DNA of 50,307 nt from Methanocella sp. (GTDB taxonomy: Archaea > Halobacteriota > Methanocellia > Methanocellales > Methanocellaceae). The position numbers were made by a program, and so were the translations under genes. Positions 1 through 8,398 of this stretch are shown here, one piece after another; position 1 is the stretch's first letter; the number at the start of each line of letters is the position of its first letter. The stretch is taken from contig NZ_DATJPM010000043.1 in the NCBI RefSeq assembly GCF_035506375.1, positions 1 through 50,307 on the forward strand, read 5' to 3'. The notes beneath the pieces are model-generated. The model searched no databases, had not been told where the DNA came from, and saw only the letters and a program-made list of their open reading frames with translations.

Positions 1-84
1 AAAAGGATTCTACACTTGAGCGATTTATTAAATAGCGGTTATAAACGCCTTATCCTGCACCATGTTTCCTGTGGAGCGAGCGCC

Positions 85-455
85 CCAGGTTTTTCAACAC
101 AAAAACACGAATTATTTTTTTTTATCCCAAGTAAGGAGCACGAACCACACTAAAGTGGATGCTTTCACGTCAAAACACTAAACAACTTCCCAAATGCACG
201 GACCTCACTAAATTAATTGAAACACTAGAGAAAGCATATAAAATAAAGTATAAGGGTCATGCCGTTCTCGTGTTTCAATCATTTAGTGTTTTAGTGCCAT
301 TGGAGAGGTTGTTTCGTGTTTTAAGCGCCAGGCATGGGCCTTAGTGATTTTTGTGCCCTTACGTGGGATATAAAAGAATTCGTGTTTTCGTGTTGAAAAA
401 CCGACGGGCAGTACGAAAGTGGAAAAAAAGGCAAAGGACCACTAAACAAACACGT
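85..455. repeat. Long palindromic element, copy A
   Basis: This gene-free stretch is a long imperfect inverted repeat. The left arm (about 89-230) and right arm (about 255-402) are complementary over most of their length: TTTTCAACAC near 91 pairs with GTGTTGAAAA near 390. The right-hand flank (about 400-455, with CAGTACGAAAGTGG and ACTAAACAAACACG) matches copies C and D, but this copy lacks the terminal GCTGTGTTGAAT seen in B and D. It therefore looks truncated on the right, and the left end may run on before the window. A 61-codon ORF inside is an accident of the repeat. The element lies at the 3' end of the debranching-enzyme gene. Confidence 0.8.
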
Positions 456-522
456 AACTACTGTGCTTAAGATGTAGACCTGCCTGGCTACCGGGCTGTA
501 ACAACGGGTCGCCCATTAGAGC

Positions 523-2703
523 CTAATACTCAACAAATACGCTTATGTCTCCCTTCTTCTTAGGCGTGTCGACCTGAGTCTTATCCCCGATTCGCCTGAA
601 GTCGAGGTCAATCAGCGTGCCTCCGACGCTCAGTTTATTTAACTGAGCGCGATCCAGCCAGGGCGGCAGGTACGGCTTGCTGATGACCAGCCGCTTACGC
701 AGGGCGTCCGGGGACAGTCCCAGGCAAGAGGTAAACATGAAGGGCATCGCGCCTGAAGACCACGCCTGGGGGCTGCAAGCCACCGGGTACTTCACGGGAA
801 CGCGGTACATGGAGCGCGGCAGCCCGCAGAAACATTCGGGAAGCCTGAAGTTCTCGAACGTCCTCGCCGCCTCATAAATACACGTGAACAGCTTTGACAT
901 CTCGTTAATAAATCCGCATTTTTTAAGGCCTGCGGCGATGATCGAATTGTCGTGCGGCCAGACGGTGCCATTGTGGTAGCCGAGCGGATTGTAACGGCGC
1001 TCTTCCGAAGACAGCGTCCGTATGCCCCATCCGGTAAACATATCTTCCCTGAAAAGCCCGTCGACCAGATATCCTGCATACTTATCGTCGATGATCCCGG
1101 CCCACAGGCAGTGCCCCGGGTTCGATGCCACAACATCGCAGGGGCCGTCCGCGTCCAGCGCCTCCGCGAAATATTTTTTATTCTCCATCCAGAATTTGCG
1201 GTTGAACCTTTCTTTCAGCGCCTTTGCCTCGTTTTCAAGCCGCTTGCCTTCACCGTCCCGGCCGAGCACCTGGAATAGCGGTGCCAGGCTTTTTTTAGCC
1301 AGGTACACGTAGCCTTGTACCTCTGCCATTGCCACCGGCTTTTTCGCGAGCGAGCCGTCGGAATGGCCGACCGCGTCGAACGAGTCCTTCCACCCCTGGT
1401 TAAATATCCCCTTTCTGGATCTTACCGCATATGAAGTAAAGCCCCTTTTTCCTATGTCGGCGTAGTCATCTATCCACTTCAGGGCCGCGTCCACATTTCC
1501 CTCCAGGGCCTTGAGTAGCCCCGTATCCCCGGTCCAGTTTACGTATTCCGACAGGAGGATGAGGAAAAGGGGCGTTGCGTCGACGGTGCCATAATATGGC
1601 GTCTGAGGGATATGGTTCAGGTTGGCAAGCTCGCCGAGCCTGAGCTCGTGGAGGATCTTTCCCGGCTCCTCATCCCGCCAGTCATCGAACTCCCTGCCCT
1701 GGTATTTCGCGAGCGCCAGGAGCGTGCTCCTTGCCAGGTCGGGCCCGAACGGAAGTAGCTGAAGCGCCGAGATGATGCTGTCTCTCCCGAACAGGCTGTC
1801 GTACCAGGGCACCCCTGCCGAGTGGAATACTTCCCCCTCCAGGCTCATGCGCATCATGTTAAGGTCGCAGAGCGAACGCTCTATAACACTATTAAAAATA
1901 TTATTGCTGGTCAGAGTGTCGGTACAACACTCGAATGTCGAGGTGCAAGACCCGGTGGCCCCTTTCATTATGTTCCCGATATTTGTTTTGGGCATCTTCC
2001 TTTCCCCGACGTCCTGGACGGCGATGTCCGTCTTCACCGAACTGGATCCCTGCGGCTCAATTCTTAGCTCGAAATGACACTTTCCTCCCTCCATGCTTTT
2101 TGGGGCGGGGTAGAACGTTATTATCGTCCTGCGGATATGCCCGTCCTCGCCCTGGTAGGAAAGGCAAAGCCTGTTATTGTCGTATTCGATTGGCATTTTT
2201 TTACCATGGGCCGGCGGGACAAGGCCCCGGATAGTGAACATATCGGCGAAATCGGCGTCGAACTCTATGGTCAGGTTCTGCGTGACGGTAAAAGTATTAA
2301 AGTTACTAAATGTAAGACTTTGCTGCATGAGGCCGGGGCAGATTTTGACCACGTACGTGCCCATCATCGTCTCCTTTTCGACCATGTTGCCACTGCAGTC
2401 CTTGAACTTGCTATTCGTGCCCACCATTACCGATTGGGAACCCTGTTCGTCACTGGATAATAGCTCCGTCACGGGGCTTTCCATCAGCCGTATATGGAAT
2501 TTACTCAAATACCGGCAGTCATGGTAATAGAGGCCGTACCCGTAATTATCCCTGGCCGGTATCTCGCCATTACGCAGCGTTACCAGCGTCAGCTCTCCGT
2601 CGCGGATGACGAGTGCGTTGGTTATGCTATTGGACTGGGTATGCTTCTGGCCCATGTCCCACTTTTTTCTTATTGCTTCCACTATGTCTGAAGGCTTAAG
2701 CAT
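523..2703 (-). CDS. Amylo-alpha-1,6-glucosidase / glycogen debranching enzyme-like protein
   Basis: This 726-residue protein resembles the archaeal and bacterial glycogen-debranching (amylo-alpha-1,6-glucosidase-like) family. The first ~290 residues form the beta-rich N-terminal domain, with the typical opening in which a short strand reads ITNALVIRDGELTLVTLRNG. The rest is an alpha/alpha-barrel glycosidase domain with family landmarks GVPWYDSLFGRDS (about 300), GWKDS and GTVWPHDNS. It would act on alpha-glucan branch points or similar oligosaccharides in the cytoplasm. No signal peptide is visible. There is no clear Shine-Dalgarno before the ATG, so the message may be leaderless. The exact substrate is not evident from sequence. 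Confidence 0.8.
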   Translation of the reverse strand: MLKPSDIVEAIRKKWDMGQKHTQSNSITNALVIRDGELTLVTLRNGEIPARDNYGYGLYYHDCRYLSKFHIRLMESPVTELLSSDEQGSQSVMVGTNSKFKDCSGNMVEKETMMGTYVVKICPGLMQQSLTFSNFNTFTVTQNLTIEFDADFADMFTIRGLVPPAHGKKMPIEYDNNRLCLSYQGEDGHIRRTIITFYPAPKSMEGGKCHFELRIEPQGSSSVKTDIAVQDVGERKMPKTNIGNIMKGATGSCTSTFECCTDTLTSNNIFNSVIERSLCDLNMMRMSLEGEVFHSAGVPWYDSLFGRDSIISALQLLPFGPDLARSTLLALAKYQGREFDDWRDEEPGKILHELRLGELANLNHIPQTPYYGTVDATPLFLILLSEYVNWTGDTGLLKALEGNVDAALKWIDDYADIGKRGFTSYAVRSRKGIFNQGWKDSFDAVGHSDGSLAKKPVAMAEVQGYVYLAKKSLAPLFQVLGRDGEGKRLENEAKALKERFNRKFWMENKKYFAEALDADGPCDVVASNPGHCLWAGIIDDKYAGYLVDGLFREDMFTGWGIRTLSSEERRYNPLGYHNGTVWPHDNSIIAAGLKKCGFINEMSKLFTCIYEAARTFENFRLPECFCGLPRSMYRVPVKYPVACSPQAWSSGAMPFMFTSCLGLSPDALRKRLVISKPYLPPWLDRAQLNKLSVGGTLIDLDFRRIGDKTQVDTPKKKGDISVFVEY

Positions 2704-2849
2704 GTTAATTAGCGTATTCTGTCATGAATAGAAAAATGAGTCCGACGAGATTACCGACATACTTCAGATTTTATTGTCTTTTTATCTAACCTACAAAACC
2801 AGGGGGCAGCTTAAGCACTGACATAAAGGAATATATAACACTGCATGTC

Positions 2850-5249
2850 TTAGAAGAACCGGGCAAGCGTACCCTGCACGCCCTTGCCCTTTAGCTCGTC
2901 CTCTGTGTGCCCGAAGTAGCCCAGGATGCGCAGCGCCGTGGGTATAAGCTGCTTATCGACGTAATACTCGGCATCGAGCTCATAGGTCTTATCCTTCGCA
3001 TACAGCTTCCCGTCCTTGAACTTGCTGAACATGTCCACGGGGTATGCACGCTCGCTCAGCGTGCCGCCGGGGCCTTTGACGATAACATAGCTGATCTTGC
3101 TGCCTACGGAGGCGGACATGTCCATCTCCCGCGCCCGCTCGGCTGCCTTCACGTGCGCCTGGGCGCTCTCGTAGCTCTCCACGCCCTTCGTCAACGTCTT
3201 ATGGATGATGAGCTTATCCAGCGGCACCCTGCCTTCCTTGACCTCGCTGATCGTATCCTTGACGAACTTCACGGCCTTGTCCGGGTCCTCCTCCTCGAGG
3301 ATGATGCGGATGACCTCGGACTGTAATTCCTTCGCCAGCTCGCACCAGTCGCCACGGCGCACTTCCAGGCCCCGGACGACGATCTCGCCTTTGCTGGTCA
3401 GGCCCGCATAGCGTTTCTTGGATTCGGTAAAGAAGATGGAGCGGTAAATGTTATCGACGTCCATGTCCAGAGGTAGCTCTTCCTTTACTTTCCGGATGAA
3501 GTTGCCCGTGACCGTTGAGAGCCTCCCTCCGTCCTTGAGCGTGACGAAGAGCGAGTCCGTATCGCCGTACAGGACCTCGAGGCCCATGGCCTGCGCGATG
3601 TCGTTGGCCTTCTTGATGAAATACCGGCCCCATGCCGACGTAGCCTCCGCACATTCCCGCCGGTACCACTTGGCCTGCGCCCAGCCGGTATACCCGTAGA
3701 AGGCGTTCGTAAGTATCTTGATGGTCTTTTGCCTTATGTCGAGTATCTTATAGTCCCGGTCTGCCTTATCCATCAGCGCCAGCTTCTTTTTCAGCGCGCT
3801 GCGGTGGCTTACCAGGGAGCGTAAAATGCGGGTAAAGAAGCCTTCCGGCTCCTTTCGGAAACAGTGGCCGACTTCGGGCGCCGGGGGGTAGCATTCCGCG
3901 TTACAGTCCTTACAGACCGTATCCGGCGAGATATTGTAGGTGATCATGATGGAAGGGTACATAGCCGAGAAGTCGAGCGACGCGACGTTCTTGTGGATGC
4001 CCTTCACCGGCGGGAAAACGAAGCCGCCCAGGTACGTCTCCACTTCGCCTCCCCTGGAAGGTATCAGTTCGCCATATTCGTAGGCGGTATAGGCCAGGTA
4101 CGATTCCACCTGCCGCCCCCGACCCATTTTTGAGACATTGTCCGCGGGCTCGTGCACCATGCGCGCAAACTCGAACTGCAACGGCAGGAGCTCCTTCGCC
4201 AGGCCGAAGGTGCTCGATACGTCGTCCTTCGCGTACTGGATGAGCTCGCCTCGCTTCGCCTCGTCCGCCCAGTACTGGTAGATGTCGGCCGCGAAAAGAT
4301 TCACGCGCCCGCCCTTCTTCATGACGCCCAAAAAGTCGGCGACGTTCTCCAGCGTTTTGATCTTGACACCGTCCACGTCCCTCTGGGCTACCTGGAACAG
4401 GTCGATGTCCAGCCGCCCGATCAGCTTGACCTTTCGCTGGAGGCCGCCCCGCCCGAACATCGGCGACGTCCCGTCGCGGCACACGTTAAGCGTAAGCTTA
4501 TGTTTCTTCGCCCGCTCCGAAAGGTAGGGCCAGTCAAAGCCGTCCTGGTTATAGCCGACGATGACGTCCGGGTCATAGTTCCTGACGTACTGGATAAACT
4601 CTTTAATAAGGCTCTTATCGCTCTCGTCGGTGGCCTTCAAAATCTTTTCTTCCTCATTCGTTTTTAGCGATATGATAATGATGGGGTCTTTCTTGGGATC
4701 GGGCATGCCGTGCGGGTTCCACATCTCGCAGTCGAAGGCGAGGACCTTTAGCGGCGGCTCTTCCTCCCTGGCAAAAGCTTTCGGGCTGCGGCAGATCAGC
4801 GCCTGATCCGCATAATCGATGGGCACGGGCTCGCCTTCGGCCTCGATGCCGCCCATGGGTATGAGCCGCTTATCGATGATGTAGCGGACGCCGAAAAGGA
4901 TGTCCGCCTCCCGCACGTCGCCGAACTTCAGGGCCAGCTCACGTAAATACGGGACGTCACGCGGCAACTGCGTGAAAATGCGATAGCACTGGATCTGTAC
5001 GCCGAAGTTCCTGCGTTCTACGACGTCGGCCTTCACGGGGCGGATCAGCTCGCCGCCCACTTCTTTGGACATGCTCATCAGCTGGCTTACGGGGACATCG
5101 CCGTAAGGCACGACATAAAAGTAAGGCTCAAAGGAATCGTCAAATATAACGGCGCTCCGGCCCGAGTCGTCCACGCACCACATGCGTATCAGGGGCCTGT
5201 TATTCACGACTTCATAGTCGACGTCTAAAAGCCAGCCGCGGAACTTCAT
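2850..5249 (-). CDS. polB: Family B DNA polymerase (PolB)
   Basis: This is a replicative/repair DNA polymerase with 3'-5' exonuclease. From the chosen ATG (799 residues) the exonuclease motifs are FDCEMW (about 172), NQDGFDWPYL (about 234) and YAKDD (about 339). Polymerase motif A is SLDFSAMYPSIM (about 434), motif B includes KILTNAFYGYTGW (about 511) and motif C is YGDTDS (about 561). All catalytic acidic residues are present. The last residues read QGTLARFF, a consensus PCNA-binding PIP box (QxxLxxFF). The open frame continues 41 codons upstream, but those codons are AT-rich, low-complexity and unlike PolB; MKFRGWLLDVDYE is the normal family start, so 5249 is preferred. A GGAGG lies about 16 nt upstream, rather far. 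Confidence 0.95.
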   Translation of the reverse strand: MKFRGWLLDVDYEVVNNRPLIRMWCVDDSGRSAVIFDDSFEPYFYVVPYGDVPVSQLMSMSKEVGGELIRPVKADVVERRNFGVQIQCYRIFTQLPRDVPYLRELALKFGDVREADILFGVRYIIDKRLIPMGGIEAEGEPVPIDYADQALICRSPKAFAREEEPPLKVLAFDCEMWNPHGMPDPKKDPIIIISLKTNEEEKILKATDESDKSLIKEFIQYVRNYDPDVIVGYNQDGFDWPYLSERAKKHKLTLNVCRDGTSPMFGRGGLQRKVKLIGRLDIDLFQVAQRDVDGVKIKTLENVADFLGVMKKGGRVNLFAADIYQYWADEAKRGELIQYAKDDVSSTFGLAKELLPLQFEFARMVHEPADNVSKMGRGRQVESYLAYTAYEYGELIPSRGGEVETYLGGFVFPPVKGIHKNVASLDFSAMYPSIMITYNISPDTVCKDCNAECYPPAPEVGHCFRKEPEGFFTRILRSLVSHRSALKKKLALMDKADRDYKILDIRQKTIKILTNAFYGYTGWAQAKWYRRECAEATSAWGRYFIKKANDIAQAMGLEVLYGDTDSLFVTLKDGGRLSTVTGNFIRKVKEELPLDMDVDNIYRSIFFTESKKRYAGLTSKGEIVVRGLEVRRGDWCELAKELQSEVIRIILEEEDPDKAVKFVKDTISEVKEGRVPLDKLIIHKTLTKGVESYESAQAHVKAAERAREMDMSASVGSKISYVIVKGPGGTLSERAYPVDMFSKFKDGKLYAKDKTYELDAEYYVDKQLIPTALRILGYFGHTEDELKGKGVQGTLARFF

Positions 5250-5502
5250 TATATTAACTATAGAGCCTCCGCGGTTTAAAAACTTCCCGCGGACTCTGAA
5301 AGTGTTTCGCCTGGCGAGCGACAATGTTATATATTCATACTTATATGTATATATAAATACAAATATGTACAACTATATACATAATTATAGTTGAAAAAAC
5401 ATGAAGTCGAAATGCCTATTTTTTCAAAGTCATTTAGAATGTTATAGCGACTGAGCAATTTTAATATAAATATTAACTATAAAATATTCATATGAGCCTA
5501 TA

Positions 5503-5921
5503 ATGTTAGGTGCTGACGATCATATGGGCAAACAGGAACATATCAAACTGCCCCCAAATTCCCCGGAGGGCGATCTGATAGCGCTGCGAAATCTGGTCCA
5601 AAAGCAGCAGGAAGAGCTTGAACTCTGCTGCCGTATCGAGTGCTCCCTGCGCGAAAGCTACCGTTTTCTCGTGGAGAATTCCGGCGACATCATCTGGGGG
5701 ATCGATCTCCAGGGACTATTATCGAGGATAATGGCCCGGGCATATCGGACGCGAAGAAAGTAGAGTTGCTCTCCCGCAAGAAGCTTAGCGGGCGGGGACT
5801 GGGCCTGTACCTGATCCTCACGTTCTTAAGTCAGTTCTACGGCCGCCTCCACATCATGGACCGCGTGCCGGGCGACTCTTCACGGGGAGCCCGTTTCGTT
5901 GTCCTGCTCCCGGCCGCATGA
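5503..5921 (+). pseudogene. Histidine kinase remnant: PAS start joined out of frame to the ATPase end
   Basis: Two frames together make a broken sensor kinase. Frame 1 from 5503 has a coiled-coil-like start (QKQQEELELCCRIECSLRESY) followed by the beginning of a PAS domain (FLVENSGDIIWGIDLQG) and stops at 5763. From about 5715 the third frame encodes the HATPase G1 box (EDNGPGISDAKK), the G2 box (GRGLGLYL) and the C-terminal strand (ARFVVLLPAA), stopping at 5921. The PAS core, the His-containing dimerisation domain and the N box are missing. A deletion that also shifted the frame explains this. It is divergent from polB across an AT-rich shared promoter region. What is known of the family makes kinase activity impossible here. 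Confidence 0.75.
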
Positions 5922-5941
5922 CATAATCTTTTAATTATCAG

Positions 5942-6199
5942 ATGCCGTATTTTACCTATATGCGCATACCCGATGATATCGAAGACCTCGTGCTGGCATT
6001 CATCGAGCCGGAACAAAAGCGGGAATTCCGGTGGATGACCAGGGAGGAGATCGATGAATTTATTATAGGGCATATGGCGCCTGTCTTGGATGCGGGGTAT
6101 GTGGAAAAGAGAACTGGCGATGGTTTCCCCTTCATCGTAACGCCGAGGGGCCGGGAGATCCTGCAGATCCTTTCGCCCTGTAAAAGAAGCGGTCTATGA
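5942..6199 (+). CDS. Small conserved-looking protein, winged-helix-like end
   Basis: The 85-residue product is acidic at its N-terminus (IPDDIEDLVLAFIEPEQKREFRWMTREEIDEFI) and ends in a segment (VEKRTGDGFPFIVTPRGREILQILSP) that resembles the wing and last helix of small winged-helix proteins. I do not recognise a named family. Codon choice looks genuinely coding. It begins 20 nt after the kinase remnant and no strong ribosome site is visible. The roughly 200 bases between it and pfkA hold no gene I can support. Confidence 0.5.
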   Translation: MPYFTYMRIPDDIEDLVLAFIEPEQKREFRWMTREEIDEFIIGHMAPVLDAGYVEKRTGDGFPFIVTPRGREILQILSPCKRSGL

Positions 6200-6395
6200 A
6201 CGGCGTTTTTTCTTCTGGATGGGAGAAACATCGTATTGAAACGCCCTCGAAAGGGATTATACGTCGTGCTCCGCGTTCCGGACGAGCCTCAGGTCACGGG
6301 CGCACCGGGCGCGGCACAATACGGCGGCAAATAAGCCGTTCGACGGGCGGTAAAAATAGTTCAGCACGGCCGTCGAGATTATTCCGGGGCTTATT

Positions 6396-7358
6396 TTGAA
6401 GGCCATCGGCATCGTGACCAGCGGCGGGGACGCCCCAGGCATGAACGCGACCATACGTGCCGTCACCCGAGTTGCCGCCTTCAAAGGCTTCAATGTCCTG
6501 GGCTTCTGCCGGGGCTGGGAAGGCCTCATATCGGACCTCGTAAAGCCCATGAGCGCACGGTCCGTCAGCGGCATCATTAACCTGGGAGGCACAATCCTTC
6601 ATACGACCAGATGCCCCCACATCAGGACGAAGGCGGGTCTGGCAAAGGCGGCCGCCCGGCTTGCGGAATACGACGTCGACGGCCTCGTTGTCATCGGTGG
6701 CGACGGATCTTTCCGGGCAGCAATGGCGTTAAGCGAGCTGACCGACACGCCCATGGTCGGCATACCGGCGACCATCGACAACGACATATACGGTACGGAC
6801 GAGACCGTCGGCTTTGACACGGCCGTCAACACGGCGGTCGCAGAGATAGATAAGATCCGGGACACCGCTATATCTCTGGACCGCATATTCGTAGTCGAAG
6901 TCATGGGCCGTAGCAGGGGCTTCCTGGCCGCCATGGTGGGCCTGACGGTGGGAGCAGAGATCATTCTCGTGCCCGAATTGCCTGTCCGTGAGGACGAGAT
7001 ATTCAGTGTCATAAAGGATAATGTCTCAAAAGGAAAACGTTCTGCCATCATCGTCGCAGCGGAAGGCATTGGCGATACGAGGGCGCTATCCTCGGCCATT
7101 GAAAAGAACACGGGCCTAGAGACGAGGCTCAGCATCCTGGGCTATGCCCAGCGGGGAGGCAGCCCTACAGCGCGCAGCCGATACCTGGCCAGCGAGTTCG
7201 GCAAAAAGGCCGTAGAGCTTCTGGCGGAAGGAAAAAGCAACTGCATTGTCGGCCTGCAGAACGGTAAAATCACCAGCATAGGCCTCAGGGAATCGGCCGG
7301 GGCGTCAAAGCCGCTTGACGAGAGCATCCTCAGGCTGGCAAGCATTCTTGCGACTTAG
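6396..7358 (+). CDS. pfkA: ATP-dependent 6-phosphofructokinase, bacterial type (PfkA)
   Basis: The enzyme phosphorylates fructose 6-phosphate to the 1,6-bisphosphate in glycolysis. The 320 residues match the group A phosphofructokinase fold: the N-terminal nucleotide loop VTSGGDAPGMNA, the GGDGS motif whose Gly marks ATP rather than pyrophosphate use, the catalytic PATIDNDIYGTD, the EVMGR sugar-binding strand and LGYAQRGGSPTARSR. The start codon is TTG at 6396; there is no in-frame ATG near the conserved N-terminus. Characterised methanogen and Thermococcales phosphofructokinases are usually the unrelated ADP-dependent type, so this bacterial-type gene is notable. Co-occurrence with a debranching-type enzyme 4 kb away fits glycogen breakdown, which is inference. 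Confidence 0.92.
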   Translation: MKAIGIVTSGGDAPGMNATIRAVTRVAAFKGFNVLGFCRGWEGLISDLVKPMSARSVSGIINLGGTILHTTRCPHIRTKAGLAKAAARLAEYDVDGLVVIGGDGSFRAAMALSELTDTPMVGIPATIDNDIYGTDETVGFDTAVNTAVAEIDKIRDTAISLDRIFVVEVMGRSRGFLAAMVGLTVGAEIILVPELPVREDEIFSVIKDNVSKGKRSAIIVAAEGIGDTRALSSAIEKNTGLETRLSILGYAQRGGSPTARSRYLASEFGKKAVELLAEGKSNCIVGLQNGKITSIGLRESAGASKPLDESILRLASILAT

Positions 7359-7420
7359 CCGGCTCGAAAAAGCTATTTACCATTAAGACCTTTAATAGTA
7401 TTCGTAAATCTAAAATGGCC

Positions 7421-7498
7421 TTTTATATAAACTAAGGGAGGAAGGCCGAATAGATATTTGCGCCATATTGGCCAAATAAATTCATAGAAGGTATAGTT
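7421..7498 (+). promoter_or_regulatory. mtd promoter and 5' leader
   Basis: A clear TATA box (TTTATATAA, 7422-7430) lies 68 nt before the mtd start. The usual 25-nt spacing would put transcription start near 7452 and leave a leader of about 45 nt. In the leader, ATTTG-CGCC (7456-7464) can pair imperfectly with GGCC-AAAT (7470-7477), and GAAGGT precedes the ATG. The strong TATA fits a highly expressed methanogenesis gene. Confidence 0.6.
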
Positions 7499-8326
7499 AT
7501 GACCGCAAGAGTTGGAATCGTTAAGCTAGGAAACCTTGGAACCTCAAGGTACATAGACCTCATTCTCGATGAGAGGGCAGACAGAGACGTTTACGTAAGG
7601 ACCGTCGGCACCGGCGCAAAGCTGGGCGAGGCGGAGGCAGACGAGGCAGTCGCAAAGATCCTCGAGTTTAAGCCCCAGCTGTGTATTGTCATCAGCCCGA
7701 ACGGCGCATTACCCGGCCCGACCAAGGCCAGGGAGGCCATCAAGGCCGCCGGCGTACCGACGATCGCTATTTCGGACGTCCCCATGATGAAGGTCAAGGA
7801 CGACCTCAAGGCGAAGGGCCTGGGCTACTTCATCGTCAAGTGCGACTCGATGATCGGCGCCCGCAGGCAGTTCCTGGACCCCACCGAAATGGTCCTGTTC
7901 AATGCGGACATGACCAAGGTGTTAGCGGAAACTGGTGTCGTCAGGCTCATCCAGACCGAGCTCGACAAGTGCATTGAGCAGATCAACGCCGGCCAGGCAC
8001 CCACCGTGCCCCAGATCGTCGTCGATGCCGCCAAGGCAGTCCCGATGGCGGGCTACAAGAACCCGTACGCACAGGCAAAAGCGTTCGCAGCATTCGCTGC
8101 CGCCGAGAAAGTCGGCGACCTCGACCTGCTCGGCTGCTTCATGCAGAAGGAAATGGAGCAGTACGTCATCACCGTCGCCAGCGCCCACGAGCTGTTAAGG
8201 ACCGCCGCGCTGCTGTGCGACCAGGCAAGGGAGCTCGAGAAGGCCGGCGACTCGGTCAAGAGGACCCCGCACGCCGCCGACGGCAAGGTCTTAGGCAAGA
8301 CCACGCTGGTATCCAAGCCCGAGTAA
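7499..8326 (+). CDS. mtd: F420-dependent methylenetetrahydromethanopterin dehydrogenase
   Basis: Mtd reversibly interconverts methylene- and methenyl-tetrahydromethanopterin with coenzyme F420, a central step of CO2-reducing methanogenesis. The 275-residue length is normal for the family. The N-terminus (MTARVGIVKLGNLGTSRYIDLILDER, given here only in part as VGIVKLGNLGTS), the PNGALPGPTKARE stretch and VKCDSMIGARRQFLDPTEM are characteristic. It appears to be a single-gene unit with its own promoter and a hairpin/T-run terminator just downstream. It is cytoplasmic. Identification is very secure and is the best marker that the host is a methanogen. Confidence 0.97.
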   Translation: MTARVGIVKLGNLGTSRYIDLILDERADRDVYVRTVGTGAKLGEAEADEAVAKILEFKPQLCIVISPNGALPGPTKAREAIKAAGVPTIAISDVPMMKVKDDLKAKGLGYFIVKCDSMIGARRQFLDPTEMVLFNADMTKVLAETGVVRLIQTELDKCIEQINAGQAPTVPQIVVDAAKAVPMAGYKNPYAQAKAFAAFAAAEKVGDLDLLGCFMQKEMEQYVITVASAHELLRTAALLCDQARELEKAGDSVKRTPHAADGKVLGKTTLVSKPE

Positions 8327-8338
8327 AGTTTTATTCCT

Positions 8339-8368
8339 GCGTGAGCAACCCTCACGCAAATCCTTTTT
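8339..8368 (+). terminator. Intrinsic-type terminator after mtd
   Basis: A perfect 7-bp stem (GCGTGAG, 8339-8345, with CTCACGC, 8351-8357) closes a 5-nt loop and is followed by TTTTTT at 8363-8368. It begins 12 nt after the mtd stop codon. Confidence 0.75.
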
Positions 8369-8398
8369 TATTATCACGGCCATATTCCTGTATACTCT

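Noticed and set aside
159..344. 61-codon ORF in palindromic copy A
   Set aside because: It lies wholly in the inverted repeat, its sequence is a translation of repeat modules, and no ribosome site or family is seen.
6196..6399. 67-codon ORF before pfkA
   Set aside because: It overlaps the pfkA start, is Arg/Ser-rich like a shadow of GC-rich DNA, and has no family signal.
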